Shown one piece after another: positions 6,112 to 7,364 of a stretch of DNA of 7,364 nt (its first letter is position 1; the number at the start of each line of letters is the position of its first letter). This DNA comes from Acidobacteriota bacterium (GTDB lineage: Bacteria > Acidobacteriota > Terriglobia > Terriglobales > Acidobacteriaceae), in NCBI GenBank assembly GCA_021846065.1, contig JAJZCP010000070.1, positions 1-7,364 on the forward strand, given 5' to 3'. The notes below the pieces were generated by a model. That model searched no databases and was not told the DNA's origin. It worked only from the letters and a program-made list of their open reading frames with translations. The position numbers and the translations under genes are program-made.

Positions 6112-7364
6112 ATGCCTGATTATATCCAACTGCTTGAATCCAAGCTGACGCCGGTGCAGAAGCAGGCGCTCAACGCAATTACGGAACTGGCCCGCGCCAA
6201 AGGGACAACGGTGTTTCTGGCGGGCGGAGCGGTCCGCGACATTATCAGCGGGGCCTCCGTGCGCGACCTGGACATTACGGTCGGCGCCAACCCGCTCAAG
6301 TTCCGCAAAGAGCTGGAGAAGGCCGGCTTCACGATTACCGGCCAACACGAGCCCTCCCAGACCGTCTATCTGCGCTATGGCCGCCAGGCGCGGGTGGAAG
6401 TCTCTGCGGCCCGCACCGAGTCGTTTCCCAAGCCAGGCAAGCCGGAGTATCGGCCGGCCACCATCCTGGCCGATTTGCATCGGCGCGACTTTACGGCGAA
6501 TGCAATGGCGCTCTCGCTGAACGAAGGCTCGTGGGGATTGCTCCTCGATCCGCTCAATGGAGCGGCCGACATTCACGCGCGTCAGCTCCGCCTGGCCAGC
6601 AACTACGGCTTCCTGGAAGATCCCATTCGCATGGTGCGGGCCATCCGCCTGTCCACGCGTACCGGCTGGGAGCTGGAGGAGCGCACCAAGACCCGCTATG
6701 AAAATGCCAAGGCTGAGGGCGTCTTCAGCGCCGTCTCCGCAGCCCAGCGCGGGTATGAGATGGAAGAGATCGCCTACGAGGAAGATCCGCTGCCCGTGAT
6801 GCGGGCGCTGGAGGCGGAAGGCTGGATGGAACAGCTCTCCCCCGTGTGGAACAGCAAGTCTGCCGATCTGGCTGGCATTGAAAAGCTGCACGAGCGGCTT
6901 GTGCAGTTGCTGATGGCCGGGTTGCATCCCGACCCGTCCGCAGCGCAGTTCCGCCTGCTAACCGCCAGGCTGACGCCGGCCCAGTTAAGCACGCTGAAGA
7001 AGGCCTTCGTCCGCAACGATCTGATTGCGGAGTCGGAGGGTCTGGACAACGAGGCGAAGGACGTTCTGCAGCAGATTACCTCCAAGGAAGCGGCGAAACC
7101 GTCACAGCTCTGGAAGTTGCTGCACGCCCTGAAGCCAGAGGCCGTGCTCTGGCTGTTCTTCACCACAAAAAGCACTGCCGTGCAGAACCGCTTCGAGAGC
7201 TTCTTCGCCAAGTGGCCGGAGGCGCGTCAAAAAATACCCAACGCGTTGCTGCAGGAGATGCGGATTACGCCGGAAGTTCCTGGCTATGATGAGCTGCTGG
7301 ATAAGTTGACCTTCGCCTTTATGGACGGCGAGTTGCCGGATGATGCCGCCATCCGCAAACTGGC
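6112..7364 (+). CDS. tRNA nucleotidyltransferase / poly(A) polymerase family protein (class II), 3' end outside window
   Basis: 417 codons are visible with no stop. The enzyme adds nucleotides to RNA 3' ends, in most bacteria the CCA of tRNA. Seen: LAGGAVRD (36-43), the nucleotide-binding helix; RDLDITVG (51-58) with catalytic D52 and D54; VEVSAARTES (96-104); LHRRDFTANAMAL (122-134); LLLDPLNGAADI (143-154); and FLEDPIRMVRAIRL (167-180), the neck with nucleotide-selecting Glu169-Asp170 and Arg173. Then comes a helical tail, with QRGYEMEEI (about 214-222) in the place of the usual ERI-x-x-E segment. I do not see the Gly-Arg/Lys-Arg/Lys-Phe signature of poly(A) polymerases after the DxD, which favours CCA addition, but CC-, A- or full CCA-adding activity cannot be separated here. 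No HD motif is visible. The start is firm: TAA stands in frame at 6091-6093, ATG 6112 is the only start after it, and AGAGGGG (6096-6102) lies 9 bases upstream. Confidence 0.93.
   Translation, partial: MPDYIQLLESKLTPVQKQALNAITELARAKGTTVFLAGGAVRDIISGASVRDLDITVGANPLKFRKELEKAGFTITGQHEPSQTVYLRYGRQARVEVSAARTESFPKPGKPEYRPATILADLHRRDFTANAMALSLNEGSWGLLLDPLNGAADIHARQLRLASNYGFLEDPIRMVRAIRLSTRTGWELEERTKTRYENAKAEGVFSAVSAAQRGYEMEEIAYEEDPLPVMRALEAEGWMEQLSPVWNSKSADLAGIEKLHERLVQLLMAGLHPDPSAAQFRLLTARLTPAQLSTLKKAFVRNDLIAESEGLDNEAKDVLQQITSKEAAKPSQLWKLLHALKPEAVLWLFFTTKSTAVQNRFESFFAKWPEARQKIPNALLQEMRITPEVPGYDELLDKLTFAFMDGELPDDAAIRKL

Noticed and set aside
6067..6927. Minus-strand open frame of 286 codons opposite the nucleotidyltransferase gene
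   Set aside because: The plus strand holds all nucleotidyltransferase motifs in order. The antisense frame is long only because GC-rich codons on the other strand avoid stops.
1..7364. tRNA or rRNA genes, CRISPR arrays, insertion sequences, attachment sites, riboswitches
   Set aside because: I found no recognisable tRNA arm patterns, regularly spaced repeats, transposase motifs or terminal repeats. The non-coding gaps are all 200 bp or less.

Overview
The window is ordinary bacterial chromosome, GC-rich and densely coded, with seven or eight protein genes and no sign of phage, transposon, CRISPR or toxin-antitoxin DNA. The gene mix (a YyaL/SPATA20-type protein, a DUF4239 membrane protein, RNase HII with an N-terminal extension, MsrPQ, and a small two-repeat protein of a type I associate with soil acidobacteria) suggests Acidobacteriota, class Terriglobia. 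This is inference from remembered protein similarity; no marker RNA gene is present to confirm it.

Layout. Positions 1-841 (+) hold the C-terminal part of a thioredoxin/six-hairpin YyaL-like protein. It meets, tail to tail across 21 bp, a DUF4239 (bestrophin-like) membrane protein on the minus strand, 863 to about 1630. Divergent from that is rnhB (RNase HII, 1777-2490, +). A 58-bp gap carrying a small palindromic element separates rnhB from a leftward block: a small two-repeat protein (about 5911-5414), an acyltransferase-3 membrane enzyme (5417-4275) joined to it by a 4-bp ATGA overlap, then after 126 bp msrP (4148-3183) and msrQ (3175-2549), 7 bp apart. Divergent from the small protein, and running off the right edge, is a tRNA nucleotidyltransferase/poly(A) polymerase family gene (6112-7364, +).

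How they work together. MsrP and MsrQ form the known periplasmic methionine sulfoxide repair system. MsrQ (haem b, inner membrane) passes electrons to the molybdopterin enzyme MsrP, which is exported by the Tat route. All recognisable ligands are present: the Mo-binding Cys in MsrP and three His in MsrQ at almost the same numbers as in E. coli. The acyltransferase probably acylates a cell-surface or lipid-linked glycan; its coupling to the small upstream protein suggests co-translation, not a proven shared function. RNase HII and the nucleotidyltransferase are housekeeping nucleic-acid enzymes.

I did not find a new multi-gene system. The observation most worth following is the small protein at 5414-5911. 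Its conserved-looking reading frame continues about 48 codons upstream of the first ATG/GTG/TTG codon, and that extra stretch looks like a second copy of its C-terminal domain. It therefore probably starts at a rare CTG codon or has a frame problem near its 5' end.
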